From Hepsetus odoe (lineage: Eukaryota; Chordata; Actinopteri; Characiformes; Hepsetidae), in contig CM029382.1 of assembly GCA_017165825.1 (NCBI GenBank), positions 20,708,670 through 20,772,669 on the forward strand: a stretch of DNA of 64,000 nucleotides, written 5' to 3'. The position numbers and the translations under genes are program-made. This document shows positions 14,463 to 25,418 of the stretch, piece by piece. The first letter of the stretch is position 1; each line of letters opens with the position of its first letter. The notes under the pieces were generated by a model. The model was not told the DNA's origin. It saw nothing but the letters and a program-made list of their open reading frames with translations, and searched no databases.

Positions 14463-15250
14463 AGCCCTTATTTTAACTCAAATACTGGGCTTAAGTATGT
14501 TTTTTTGTCCTTTTGCCCACTCTGTCACTATGCATTCTGATCTGTTTTGAACTGGTCAGACAAGGTTGCATTCAAGGCCTTTTGTTTTCAGTTAAATGAA
14601 GTCTGAAATGAAGAACTGAGAAACACTTGGCTGTGTTGTCACTGTGTACTTTGATATGTTTTGAACTAGTCAGGCAATTCAAATTCAAACTAGCTCTTGA
14701 ATCAAATTCAAAAGCTAGTGTTGTGCCCCTCTGGAGTCAAATCGATCGAAAAGCTTAGGAGGGTGGAGAACCTGTTAACCAAGTCTGAGTCAGACAAAAA
14801 TTATATAGGACAAATGTGGTGGGGAATAAACTGAGGCCACAGAATATATTAACAGGCCTGAAATCACAATAAATTAATTATCATTAATTAAAAACCAAGT
14901 GAAGATTTTGAAGAAATCATCCAGACCAGAATGCAACTCCTTGTTTTTGTAAAAGCGTTTGCTAAGTACTGAAGGCCAATTTTCCAGGGCTATAAAGATT
15001 TTAAAGAAATATTAAAAAGATTACTTAAAAGAAGTCAGTTTAAATACAGTAGATCTTGGGCCTATTTAGAGTTAATGACATTCAACATCTAGAACTGAAG
15101 GCAAGTTTGATTTTTGGTTTATATATCCTTGAAACTTTTATGTTTCTGGAAGGACCAAACTGCAAGCCTAACTTTAACACCCGTTTCTTCCTCCCTTTTC
15201 ACACAACAGTAAACTGAGTTAACATGCAGTGAATGCCAACTCACCTTCAT
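6337..15250 (-). CDS. tmprss4: tmprss4, type II transmembrane serine protease (12 coding exons plus a candidate terminal exon)
   Basis: Twelve minus-strand exons join without phase conflict into about 456 codons (human TMPRSS4 is similar in length). The order is a short cytoplasmic tail, a TM helix (about residues 50-71), a short LDLa module (82-110, four Cys, ending CDGKPDC...GGEDESSC), an SRCR domain (about 120-215), the activation site SR|IVGG (cleavage after Arg227) and a trypsin domain. The catalytic residues are His268 (ITAAHC), Asp313 (NDYDMAM) and Ser409 (GDSGGP). Asp403, six residues before the Ser, predicts cleavage after Arg or Lys. TMPRSS4 is preferred over TMPRSS2 because of KYFFCSKALKFIP before the LDLa, QLGYMIKPSY in the SRCR and the LNWVYSV ending, which resemble TMPRSS4 as I recall it. 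By family, this is a plasma-membrane ectoprotease of epithelia. No disruption was seen. The start (ATG at 15,248-15,250) rests on splice fit and is less certain than the rest. Confidence 0.9.
6571..6713 (-). CDS. tmprss4: tmprss4 exon 11: pre-Ser segment
   Basis: The exon encodes KLSSNLQKANVPLIDHAQC...MICAGYLQGKVDACQ and leads directly into GDSGGP. It carries the S1-pocket Asp (VDAC). It is 143 nt; its first two bases complete a Gly codon from the previous exon. Confidence 0.93.
6885..6980 (-). CDS. tmprss4: tmprss4 exon 10
   Basis: The exon encodes SVKPVCLPPHDLGLGGGDPLVVTGWGNLQENG, with the VxPVCLP and TGWG landmarks of trypsin domains. It is 96 nt with GT-AG borders, and its phases fit both neighbours. 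Confidence 0.93.
7186..7349 (-). CDS. tmprss4: tmprss4 exon 9: catalytic Asp exon
   Basis: The exon encodes MGEMTRWQVVSGR...NDYDMAMMKLSNPLSVG and carries the charge-relay Asp. It is 164 nt, with acceptor GAGCAG and donor GAG|gtaaag. Confidence 0.93.
7715..7877 (-). CDS. tmprss4: tmprss4 exon 8: activation site and catalytic His exon
   Basis: The exon encodes DCGPEAPESRIVGGES...CGGSLVSPNWVITAAHCFNG. The Cys of DCG is the residue that usually tethers the pro-region to the protease domain. It is 163 nt, with acceptor TTTGTAG and donor GG|gtgaat. Confidence 0.93.
8285..8328 (-). CDS. tmprss4: tmprss4 exon 7: end of SRCR
   Basis: A 44-nt exon encoding QKCSSSSVIALSCSDC, the final SRCR strand with its two Cys. 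Both splice phases fit neighbouring exons. Confidence 0.85.
8910..9023 (-). CDS. tmprss4: tmprss4 exon 6: middle of SRCR
   Basis: The exon encodes KPSYTTVQLTDLSSDLKILF...SSVSYK. It is 114 nt, with acceptor TTCTGTAG and donor AA|gtgagt, and is open only in the frame demanded by the neighbouring exons. Confidence 0.85.
9437..9566 (-). CDS. tmprss4: tmprss4 exon 5: start of SRCR
   Basis: The exon encodes VRLVSNLSVLQVYSAIEKKWGSVCAEGW...AVCQQLGYM, the typical group A SRCR opening (VRL...W..VC...W....A...C..LGY). It is 130 nt with donor AT|gtaagt. Confidence 0.9.
9819..10019 (-). mobile_element. V-SINE-like element in tmprss4 intron
   Basis: The minus strand has a tRNA head (GGTGGTCTAGTGGTAGGGTA, B box GGTTCGAATCC) and a 3' end CTCTGGATAAGAGCATCTGC TAAATG, typical of fish V-SINEs that share a tail with L2-type LINEs (established knowledge). 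It lies between exons 5 and 4 of tmprss4. Confidence 0.8.
10173..10325 (-). CDS. tmprss4: tmprss4 exon 4: LDLa module
   Basis: The exon encodes SKYFFCSKALKFIPLEEACD...CTGGEDESSC. The Asp/Glu calcium-site motif (DGxxDC..GEDE) is intact, but only four Cys are seen instead of the usual six, as in TMPRSS4 of other species. It is 153 nt. Confidence 0.92.
10617..10766 (-). CDS. tmprss4: tmprss4 exon 3: cytoplasmic tail and TM helix
   Basis: A basic juxtamembrane stretch (KQRDNRALRKR) is followed by the hydrophobic VLITVLTVVVILALLAV. Positive charges on the N-terminal side predict a type II orientation. It is 150 nt, with acceptor CACACAG and donor A|gtgagt. Confidence 0.9.
10949..11003 (-). CDS. 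tmprss4: tmprss4 exon 2: N-terminal cytoplasmic tail
   Basis: A 55-nt exon encoding TNTNTAEESHTPLNPNPQ, flanked by ATACAG and G|gtaaag and phase-compatible with exon 3. It has no recognisable domain. Confidence 0.75.
11004..15244 (-). other. tmprss4 intron 1 (proposed)
   Basis: AT-rich, with a poly(A) tract at 14.43 kb; no coding exon or clear repeat seen. Confidence 0.5.
14432..14460. repeat. poly(A) tract in tmprss4 intron 1
   Basis: About 29 A after three copies of CTTCCAAAAG. Confidence 0.9.
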
Positions 15251-15300
15251 GGTTTTGCTGCTGCAGTGCAAAGCAGCACTCTGCCAATGAAAAAGACCTC
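15245..15300 (-). CDS. tmprss4: candidate tmprss4 exon 1: 5' UTR and start codon
   Basis: The minus strand reads ...AAAACC ATG AAG|gtgagt: a good start context and a strong donor, in phase 0 with exon 2 (giving MK-TNTNTAEES). Coding is only 15,245-15,250. The outer edge at about 15,300 is arbitrary. It implies a 4.2-kb first intron. Confidence 0.5.
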
Positions 15301-15805
15301 AGATTTGGGGTAAAGTGACGATTTTCCAGGTACGATGCAACACTACTTCCTTTTCACCTTCCACCATCTGTTTGTTCTTGCACTTTTTCTCCAAACTTTC
15401 TGTTTAGTACTTCCCTTTGTCTTCACAACTGAAGATATCTGATACACAAGGGTTTTTCATGGGACTACCTGTTTCCCTTAGTTTTATTGTTACTGGCCCA
15501 GCCCCCAATGAAACTGCCACCTGTGTAATAGTGTAATAGGACACCTCTTGGCACTCCCTTTTCACCTGTATGCTCATGCTCATGCTCGCTCTCTCTCTCG
15601 CTCTCTCTGGGTGTGGTTATGTCTGACATTTTCAGGTGCCATTTTAGCTACCTGATTTAGTAAGGAAGTCCTGTTATTTTACAAGTTTTCTGTTTTTGAT
15701 ATAAAAAATGCTTGTCATAAGTACCTTTGTGTCTTTCTCCAATTTGTTTCAATTTTCATTGCAGTTCCTACACTAGACCAAGCATGTTTTTCTCGAATAA
15801 GAAAG

Positions 15806-15930
15806 TGACATTTTGTCATTGTGAAGACAGGATAGCACAACACGATCCACTGCATTCAGTCCAACGTAAATGGAGTAGTGAGCAGCCCTACATCCAGAGC
15901 AGAGATGGGATGATACCTCATGGCAACCTA
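15806..15930 (-). mobile_element. SINE family 2 fragment, diverged
   Basis: AAAGTGACATTTTGTCATTG followed by AGCACAACACGATCCACTGC is the inverted tail region of SINE family 2. Confidence 0.5.
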
Positions 15931-16570
15931 CTGGTCCAGAACTTCAAATCATGTTGCCTAGCCTCTAACCACCAATTCACCATATAGAGATTATCTGGTA
16001 AGAGGTATTTTTGGATTTGTGAAAAACGTGGCTTATTTAAAAAAAGACCTTTTTCACCCATGCCTGTTCTATTTTACCCTGTCCTATTTAGTCAGATCAG
16101 AGGTGGATAGAATTGCCAGTTCAGTTACTTCTGTGAAATGATGACTCAAGTAAAAATAACTTACCAAAAATACAACCCCAGTTTTCATCTTAATTTCATT
16201 TTTAATTTATTTACATTTCCTGCTCAAACCTGCAACGCTTCACATAAATTTTCAGATGAGCAATTTAGATGCTAGTGATGAGGTAAAATAAATAAATTAT
16301 GTGATCTCAAACAGGTCATTTCAAAAGGTTTTTGTTATCATGATTTCAAAGCAGTGTCCAAAAAAGAGTATTTGGGGGGATTTCCAGCTTGTCAACAACT
16401 ATATGTGAAGATTATTGAAATGTTTAAAACCAACGTGTATCAAAGAAAGATTGGAAAAGATTAGGACATTTCTCCTTCTGTAGTGTTTGTCATTAAACAA
16501 TTCAAGGAATATTGAGGACTTTAATTGCATAAAGGGCAAGGGCATAGGACAGACCCTTATGATTAATGTA

Positions 16571-16758
16571 GGGGCAGCAGCGGCTTAGTGCTTAGGGACT
16601 AGGCCCTGGGATCAAACAGTTGAAGGTTTGAATCCTTAATCAGTAGGTTAACCTGAGTTACCCTGAGGTGCAAGGTACAGTCCCCATTGCTGCTCCCTAG
16701 TCACTGGACATAACTACCTCCTGGCTGTCATTTCACAATGACAAATAGTTACTTTCAC
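16571..16758 (+). mobile_element. tRNA-headed SINE family 2, copy a
   Basis: Head GGGGCAGCAGCGGCTTAGTG, B-box-like GGTTTGAATCC, middle CCCTGAGGTGCAAGGTAC, tail TTTCACAATGACAAATAGTT. Diverged. Confidence 0.75.
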
Positions 16759-17232
16759 AGTTCCTTAAACTACACTGCTCAAAGAATTGTTATTGATAAA
16801 TAACTAATATAACCACACGAGCAAGGGATTACCTCGGCAAGCCTTTGTCAAGCACTACAATACAAAGTTATGTTCACAATTAGCACTTGAAACCTTTTTT
16901 TTTTTGTGTGACAGAAACATTTTGTCAACTTTGCACAGGCATCTGCAATGGACCACCACACATGTGTATTGTCAAATCAGTTTACCTTTTTTTAAAGAAA
17001 TGGACACTGTGTGCTCTGGACAAAAAAGACAAAGACTGTTATCAGCAAATGTCCAAAGACAGAGTCTGTCATTATATGGGCTTGTATCAGTATCCTTAGA
17101 AAAAGTAATTTACAAATTTATGGTGGCAGCACTCTCACTGTAATACATACATTTTCACAGCTGCTTTTCTGATTAGGGTCATGGAAGGTGCTGGAGCTTA
17201 TTACAGCATGGAGCCAGCTTTCATGCAGAGGA

Positions 17233-17463
17233 ATGCTGTGGTGGCCTAGTGGTTAGGGACTTGGTTCCAAGATAAGGGGGTTATAGGTTCAAATTTCAGT
17301 CCAGTAGGTTTCCCTGAGGTACTGTCTCTATCACTGCTTCCCAGGTGCTGGATATGGCTGCCCACTGCTGCACGCGTGTGTATGGGTTAAATGCAGAGGA
17401 TGCATTTTTCCATTGTTCACTGTTTGCTGTGTTGTGTTTCACAATGACAAATAGTCACTTCCG
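17233..17463 (+). mobile_element. tRNA-headed SINE family 2, copy b
   Basis: Head GTGGTGGCCTAGTGGTTAGG, tail TTTCACAATGACAAATAGTC; same family and strand as the 16.6-kb copy. Confidence 0.8.
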
Positions 17464-17504
17464 CTAAGTACAGTACACTGAGATCTTACAGCAAAATATC
17501 TAAA

Positions 17505-17699
17505 ATTCAGAAGGTTGTGGGTTTAAATCCCACACCAGTAGGTTGCCCTGAGGTACCCTTGAGCAAGGTACCGTCCCCATCACTGCTCCCAGGGCACTTT
17601 CAATAGCTGCCACCTGCTGCATGTGTGTATGGGTTAAATACAAGCTGTGTTTCTCTGTGTGTTGTGTTGTGTTTTACAATAAGAAGTTGTCATTTTCAC
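17505..17699 (+). mobile_element. tRNA-headed SINE family 2, copy c (5' truncated)
   Basis: Starts near the B box (GTGGGTTTAAATCCC), continues CCCTGAGGTACCCTTGAGCA and ends in the AAGTTGTCATTTTCAC tail. Confidence 0.75.
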
Positions 17700-18063
17700 T
17701 TTAACATGCGCAGATAATAGAGAAGAAAAATTGAAAAAATGGATTATGTGACACTTAAAACTATTCAAAGGGATTTTTTATAAATTTAATTCTTATTTTA
17801 AGCACAAATCAAATCACTTCCCAGACAAGAAAAAAGGAGAAAAGTCTGCAAGTTTTGGAAAATGGAAAAGACTTCTTCTAGATGCTGTAGTTGAAATATT
17901 TTTAAAGGGATTAAACACATCCAGAGCAGTTCAACAACATAAGCATGTAAAATAAAAAAGAAGAAGAACAAAGTGAAACCTCATACAGCAGACCTGAAAC
18001 CACAGTATGTAGGCAAATTTGCAATTCATTAGAAGAGCACTATTATTAGATTCATATAGTTTG

Positions 18064-18250
18064 TGGGGCAGAGGTGGCCTAGCACACTTTACCCCATGAT
18101 CAGAGGATCATGGGTTTGAGGCCCAGAGCAGTAAGTTGTATTGTATTACCCTTGACCAAGGTACAGTGCCCAGCATTGCTCTCTGGTAAAATACAGAGGG
18201 AGCAATTCATTGTGGTCTGTGGTGTGTTCACAATGACAAATATTCACTTT
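18064..18250 (+). mobile_element. tRNA-headed SINE family 2, copy d
   Basis: Head GGGGCAGAGGTGGCCTAG, tail GTTCACAATGACAAATATTC. Fourth same-strand copy within 1.7 kb, 0.3 kb before LINE copy C. Confidence 0.75.
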
Positions 18251-18520
18251 TATTTTACTTTGCCTGAAGAAAATCTGAGGTGTTATAAGACAAAATTTGT
18301 GCTTTGCCATATATATTGACTGAGAACCCAAGAGAACTTTTTTTTAACAAGCTCAGAGTCCAGATCAGTTACTTTTATGACCCACTAAAATCAGACAATG
18401 AGAAACTATATTCAGTAAACAGGTTTGTAAGAACTGTAAGAGAAGTGAAATGTGATGGCAAAAGATATGATGAAGGATGTTTTAAGAGTATTGTTTTAAT
18501 TTTGTGGTTGCTCCTTGATG

Positions 18521-19879
18521 AACACAGCCACTAGTGATGCACAAGCCAGTGTATTTTTTTCGTGCCGGTCCCAAGCCCGGATAAATGGGGAATTTTACAT
18601 CAGGAAGGGCATCCGATGTAAAAATTTGCCAAATCAATATGTGGACAATGAAACAGAATTCCATACCGGATTGGTTGAGGCCTGGGTTAACAACGACCGT
18701 CATCAGTGTTTTTTAGCCTACAGGGTGCTGGTGCAAATCAGACTACTGTTGGCCAAAGGAGGAGAAGAAGAGGAGGAAGGCATGTCCGGAGGGAGGAGAA
18801 GAGAAAGAAAAGGAGGAGAGCGGAAGGGAGAGTGGGAACTTTGAATGTTGGCAGCATGACTGGTAAATACTAGAGAATTAGCTGATATAATGGAGAGAAG
18901 GAAGGTTGAAATTGTGTGTGTGCAAGAGACAAGATGGAAGGGTAGTGAGGCCAGATGTATTGGAGGAGGGTTTAAATTGTTTTACCTTGGTGAGGATGGA
19001 AGGAGGAAGGGGTAGGTGTTATCCTGAAGGAGTAGTACGTGAGGAGCATTTTGGAGGTGAAGAGGGTGTCAGATAGGGTGCTGAGTTTGAAGCTGGAAGC
19101 TGAAGGTGTGATAATGAATGTTGTTAGTGCTTATGCCCCACAAGTTGGTTGTGAGATGGAAGCAAAAGTGAGGGCACAGGAGGTCTGCAAGGTGGAATTC
19201 AGGCAGGAGTTAACAAGGGTACTGGGAGGTGTTGAAGAGCTACCGGATTGCTGGGAAACTGCTGCAGAAGTGATAAGGCCGACAGCTAAAAATGTACTTG
19301 GTGTGACATCTGGAAGTAAGAATGAGGATAAGCCTGGTGGTGGAACGGAGAAGTCCAGGAGTGTATACAGAAGAAGAGGGAGGCAAAGAAGAAGTGGGAC
19401 AGTCAGAGAGATGAAGAAAGTAGACAGGAGTACAAGGAGATAAAGATAAGGAGTTTGGTGAATTGTATGAGGGACTGGACAGTAAGGAGGGAGAAAATGA
19501 CCTATACCAAAAACAGAGAGACAGATCTAGGAAAGATGTACAGTAGGTCAGGGGGATAAAGGATAGGAATGTAAACAAACTTACAGGTGAATAGAGCGTG
19601 CTGAGCAGATGGAAGGAGTGCTTTGAGTTGATGATGATTGAAAAAAAAGGGGGATAGAGAAGTTTGGATGATGTCAGCATAATGAACCAGGAAGTGCCGC
19701 AAATAAGCAAGATGGAAGTAACAGCAGCAAAAAAGAGGAAGTAGAAGAATAAAAAGGCTGTTGGTCTAGATGACATACCAGTGGAAGCATGTGTCGGGGC
19801 AATGGAAGTTGAGTTTCTGACCAGATTGTTTAACACAATCTTAGAATGTCAGGAGCAGTTTAAAGATAAAGAAGAAGAA
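18521..19879 (+). mobile_element. internally deleted RTE LINE, copy C
   Basis: It begins like copies A and B (GCACAAGCCAGTGTATTT, LNVGSM region) and ends in an (AAG)n tail. It lacks about 0.44 kb of the endonuclease (jump near 19,160) and about 1.3 kb of RT (jump near 19,845, straight to GGAGCAG at the 3' end). The 11-bp flanks GCTCCTTGATG (18,510-18,520) and GCTCTTTGATG (19,880-19,890) look like a target-site duplication with one mismatch. Many stops; old. Confidence 0.8.
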
Positions 19880-20366
19880 GCTCTTTGATGCATTGTAGCA
19901 TATATGCATGCCTAATTAGGGGAGTTCTAAAAAAAGACAATGAATCACATTCAAAATTCTCTGCATCTTAAATAACATTAAATTAAGAGATTAAAGCTGT
20001 TTGAAAATTCTTAATCAGTAGATTTGTTTGACAAAAGAACTGCTTTCTTCTCATTGACCAGAGTGGTGAAAATGCAGACTAATAATTTCTGAACCATGAC
20101 ATCCTACTCGTTCTTAGTCACAAACATTGATTCTGATTTTTATCTTGAACTGCATATATATTTTTGTAATATTTGAATTCCTGCTTGACATAAAGACTCA
20201 TCTGTTTTGGGGGTTTGGGATATTTTGTCACATTATTTTTGTTTGTTTTTAATCTTATGTCGGCTTGTGGGTAGACTAAAGTTTTATTTTTCCACATCCA
20301 CTGAAATGTGATAAATTGATCAGATCAGCTTCCTTCATTATAATGTAGGGCTACTATCACTTCTGA

Positions 20367-20439
20367 TTATTTATTTTAACTGTAATTTATCATTTATCCA
20401 TACACTTGATAAATGATAAATTACAGTTAAAATAAATAA
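20367..20439. repeat. perfect 32-bp inverted repeat (hairpin, 9-nt loop)
   Basis: Positions 20,367-20,398 are the exact reverse complement of 20,408-20,439, with loop 20,399-20,407. The arms are AT-rich with no mismatch. It could be a tiny foldback element or a hairpin precursor; no duplication or family was recognised. Confidence 0.9.
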
Positions 20440-22420
20440 ACTTTCAGTTTGTGTCTTTAATTAGAAGCCCAGTGTTCCAGCAGTGTCAGTAGGCTAGCCT
20501 TTAGTGCTCCCTTGCCTGATAGTTCTCCATTAGAAAATAAGGAACTTTTTGCAGACTATCATATGACAAAATGCCTTAGTAGGCTAGTGTAAATAAAATT
20601 ACATTATAATAGAAAACATAACATTACATCATAGCAACATCAGCTACCTTTCACCTAGTCTCGATTCTGTGGTCCCACAACATCTGTCATAGCAACAGAG
20701 AACTTCCCTGTTGCTACCTTAAGTTAAATTTTCTTCTAACATGAAGTGAATTTAGAATTTAGAAGTATTAGAGCTTTTTCTGAGAGAAAAAAGCAAACTT
20801 CTCTGTCTTAGAGAAAACATATGTTTCGTTATTAATTTACAAATTAAATTTTAATATGTTGGAACTGGAATTAATTAGAAGACATATGTCAAATATAACA
20901 AAAGCACTCATTTTAAAAAGCACCAAGTAGAAAAAAGCAAAAAAGAACCAGACTATTTTACACATCTAGTACATGACCAGTACATAAATGTACAATTTTA
21001 GGGAGGTTGTCTAAAATTAGGAGATTAATTACTTACTATTTAGAAAGTTTCATGGCTTGTACTAGTGAAGAGTAAGCAGTTGTATCCCTTCCTCTTTTCC
21101 ACCCTCCTACTGTTTTACCTTTGCTCAGTGGCCTTTATGACAGCGAGTTCTATGTCATAATCTGTTTGCCTGGGCTTGAACCCAACCCTGCTATTTAACC
21201 TTCACCCCCTTCCCATTTGCTTTTCTTTAGCTATTTCTGCAACAAAACTGATTGTAGTTTGTTCCTTGTATACTGTTATTGTGACACTGGAATTGGATAT
21301 AAGGAAAAGTTAACGAGGAAATGTCTTTCATGGGAAAATGGATAGTGTTTTGTGGTTTTCTGCTCAAATAACATACAGGATAATGCTGGAACTTCCAGTT
21401 TCCCAGCACTAGTATAGTGTAGATCAGGATATAGAGACAATATAACTGGGTGTGTGTGTTCCATTTATCGCATAAACTTTTGGAATGTGTGTTATATAAT
21501 GAAACAGGGAAAAACAGTATATTAGAATACAACCTTTTAATTAATTCAGCTCTGGTACAGAAAATAAATGTGACATTTCATAAGCTTATTGAAACGCTAC
21601 TATGGTGAATGCGTGTCGTAAATCAATAAAGTCCAACGAAATATTGGAGTATGTGGCATTGTTTTTGGCCCAGCAGTACATGTATTAGAATAAATAAGAC
21701 TGTGTGAAGTTAGTATCTTAAGAATATTTCTATACACTCAGTTTCATTTTTGAGGAAAATTGCATATGACTCACCAATCTAGAAAAGTTTAATGACTGAA
21801 ACCAAATGGTATGTAGACAGCACTACCCACTGCTCCAATGTGCAATTCAAAATGGTCTTTTATTTCAAAATTTAATCATGCTCTGCTGGCTCTAAATACC
21901 TTTGTAAAATGTGTTAACAGGAAAGAAAAACTACGTGATATGCTATTATTACTGTACACCACTAGATGCCAGTGTTTATTAGTTTATTTTTAAACCCGTA
22001 ATTAATTTATTTGTGTTTTATGTATACTTGTGCCTTGTACACTGTCTATCTGTGTAGTTAGTACAGAAATAAAGTAATTTATTTCTGTTAAAGCTTTTGG
22101 ATTCTTATTCAGATTTTTTTCAGAGAGCTATCCTGGCTGTATCAATTAAACAAAATAACAATTAAATAGTAAGTACATCTTACATCTCTTTAATTACCAT
22201 TACATCCTTGTCCATGTTTTCCCATGAAGAAATGGAAACAGATAATCTACAGTAATGACCCCCTCATGGCAACAGCTTAAAGAAGAAAAAAATTATGACA
22301 GATCAAAGTAAAGTAGTTCCCCTTTTTTCTTCCAACACCTGACCTAAATTTGTATAATATTCTCTTGAGCCAATAAGGTTGGGTGATGTTTTTTTTTTTC
22401 CCCACTATGCTTCCTGCTTC

Positions 22421-22423
<3 letters not shown>

Positions 22424-22467
<44 letters not shown>
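22424..22467. repeat. (GT)n microsatellite
   Basis: Uninterrupted GT run. Confidence 0.95.
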
Positions 22468-22469
<2 letters not shown>

Positions 22470-23147
22470 GCAGTGTTGGAAAAGGAATGAAAAGGTTGTT
22501 TCTTCCTAGCATGCGCATATATGAAAAGGAAAAGGGAAAACACCTAAAATAATTTTTTCCTCTTCCGTAAGATCTTTCTGACACTGCACCACTTTTTGAA
22601 ATTGTTCTACCTGAAATTCTGTCTTTAGATTTCCACTCACTACTGTTTCCATACTGTCTTCAGACTAAGATACTTACATACATAGGTGGGTGATATCTAT
22701 CATTTTCTCTTTATCAGAACCAGTTTTATCAACATACACAGCCTGTTTTTGAACAGATTGTGACATCAGTACTTAACAAACACTAGTCAAATATATAACT
22801 AGTGTATACAAATAGATGCAGTGTGAGTTTGCAGGCACATTTAACCTGCAATGACATGGTGTCTATGTTCTTAGAAAACTACTAGGATCTTTACTAAAGG
22901 TCATTCTGTTTGCAGTTAGAGTAGGGGTGAGCCATCAAAACCATGTGTTGCTTGTGTCATTGTATATGAAAATCTGAGACTGAATATTTGAAAATAAAAT
23001 GAATGTAAAGCAGCCTATTATGCTGTACTACACTAAAACAGCAGCCAAACCTTTATGAAATTTAATTTCTCCGTACTCTTTTGTTGACAAAGTTAATTTA
23101 ATAAATGAACATTTTTCTTTGTTTTCAGAAAAACTCAAATATTTAAT

Positions 23148-23300
23148 GAGGATACTCACCTATGGACCAGGTTGCAGGTTCGAATCCTACCTCCAGCACT
23201 ACCACCATTGGGTTCCTGAGCAAAACCCTTAATCCCAAATTGCTCCAGGGGGACTGGAGCTGTTATCAGGAATTGTAAATCACTCTGGATAATCTATCAA
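23148..23300 (+). mobile_element. V-SINE-like element, 5' truncated
   Basis: GGTTGCAGGTTCGAATCC, TTGCTCCAGGGGGACTGGAG and CACTCTGGATAATCTATCAA follow the same order as the copy at 9.8 kb. Confidence 0.7.
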
Positions 23301-23827
23301 ATGTTGTAAAAAAAATGTAAAAAAAAATTTATTTGAAAACTAAAGTTGACTTTTTTCTTGTCTTGGTCCAAAATATTTGTAACCAGACCACTTATACCAC
23401 ACTAGTATTTGTCAAACACCAGAGGGCATAGATGTTCTTGTTTTGTACCAGAGGTCAGGCTACTTTGTTACATTACAAGAAAACACACTTGTTCATATGT
23501 TATTCGGAGTGAAAGCAGTGATGTCAAGCTATCTGACAACTGTGCGGCAAAGTGCATGACAACAGGAAATACTTGCCAGTTTAGCAAGCCATTCAGAATT
23601 GTAGATCAGAAGGCAAATAGTGCATGACAAAGCACATTAAAATCACCTTTTAACACTGCTGCAAGAGAGCAGCCCTAAAAAAATAAATTAAAAAATATTA
23701 TAGTTTAAAGCATAGTTGCTACAGTTTAGTAGCTTGCTCCTGTGTGGCAATGTTTTACTCTTCCCTGATCCCAGCAAACCTGAAGCAGTAAATCAGTTAA
23801 CGAGTTCACTATTTTAGCTGCTTTGTG

Positions 23828-23880
23828 ACAACAACAGTTGTAAAAAGTGCTATATAAATAAAACTGACTTGACTTGACCC
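23828..23880 (-). repeat. dispersed fish repeat fragment (CAAGTCAAGTCAG type)
   Basis: The minus strand reads CAAGTCAAGTCAGTTTTATT then ATAGCACTTTTTACAACTG, matching the start of the repeat at 28.93 kb. Confidence 0.6.
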
Positions 23881-23944
23881 TGAACTGAAGTGGGAAACAC
23901 ATGTGTGCAGGGCAAGAGATACGCAAGGGTTGGGGTAGGGAATA

Positions 23945-24755
23945 GAGTCTCGTCCAAAAGTATTGGAACAGAAAGACATTTTCTTGTTTGATTTTGCTTT
24001 GCAAATGAAGACATTTAGGTTTGGGATCAAAAGATAATGAGATTTTCAGCTCATAACAATTTCAGATTTTCCTGGTATTTATGTTATAAAACATATGGCA
24101 TGATATGTGTAATATTGCATAGCACATAGCACCATTAGTATGACCTTTAGTATCAGATTCAAGTGAGCAGATTTAAAGTATTGGATCATGAAAGATTAAC
24201 AGATGTTTGTTACATCACAGATTTGTCCTGTTTTGTTTGTTTAAAAGTGGCTCTTGGTATCCTGTCTCAGTGGAAGCTTTGGAGTTCACCTGTGAAAACT
24301 GCATTTCATTTTTAAAAAAAGGGAAAAACACAATATAAAGACCAGAGAGCTGTCTATGGGAGAAAGGCATGCCATGCTGAAGCTGAGAACAGAGGGAAAA
24401 TTCATTAGAAGGATTTTATTAAAAGCATGGTGGCGGTAGTGTGGCCTACAAGGCTGCTTTTAAAACTGGCTCATTAAACTTAATTAATGATGAAACTCAT
24501 GTCGGTAGCATCAGAATAAATTCTGAAGTCTGCAAGAAAAATGTACCCAAAATAACATCACCAAGTAACTCATCAAAAGTTTTGCACTGGCCAGAGCATT
24601 CACCAGATCTTAACCCTTTATCTAGACAACAGGAAACAAAAGATGAAATCTAATCATCAATCTCATATTTATCTTTTGATCTCAGACCCAAATTACTTTA
24701 GTGTACAGCTAAATAAATTTGTGTTGCTGTTACAAAACTTTTGGAAGGGAATGTA
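23945..24755. mobile_element. Tc1-like DNA transposon remnant
   Basis: Terminal inverted sequences TCGTCCAAAAGTATTGGAAC (left) and the inverted form of CTTTTGGAAGGGAATG (right), plus subterminal ATCAAAAGATAA on both sides, frame about 0.8 kb. The middle encodes a transposase end with WPEHSPDLNP (24,441-24,653), the usual Tc1 motif. Deleted and frame-broken. Confidence 0.8.
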
Positions 24756-25418
24756 TGTATTGTAAGTTTTAGTTTGATTAGTTTCTATATTAAAGAATAT
24801 AGAACTGAAAACAAAGCAAAGAAGACAGGATGGACCAGCTGAAGCGGAAAAAGTAAAGAATGAGGAAAAACCAGTTTAGAAAATACTAAGTTACCTGCAG
24901 TCAGAGCTGGGCCACAGAGAGGAGAAATACATTTAGCCTGCTCATAATAGAATTGTTTGGGTTTTTTTTTTCTTTTTTCTTTATAGAAAGTAGATTTTAA
25001 TCTTTTTTCCTGCAAACTGCAAAGGAAACAACTATTAACTCACTGGGAAAATACAAATGGGTAAGAAAAAAAAGAAAGAAATGCAATTCAGCATTTCCTC
25101 ATATCTAAAGAATAAGGATAAACATTCAAAATCATTTTTTTCTTGAAATGCTTTTACTGAGATCTTGAAATGCTATTATTTGGTAATATAAATTTTTTCT
25201 TAAAATTTATATTAATGTTTTGTGGGGGAAACTGAGAAAAGTATGTTTGATTCATGATCTGTCAAAACAAGCAACATAGAAGTGGATGATATATTCCTAA
25301 AGTAAACCCCAAACTGAAAGAGTCGTCTTATATCCTGTAATTGTTTTGGTACTGTACTTATATTATCTGCTCCGGTATGCTATGACTGTTTTGACATTTC
25401 GGGAGTTGTGTCTTTCAG

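Larger units (their letters stand above)
19891..23147. other. intergenic region between tmprss4 and the smim35-like exons
   Basis: Contains the 32-bp inverted repeat and a (GT)n run. The missing first exon of the smim35-like gene may lie here or nearer tmprss4, but none was found. Confidence 0.4.
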
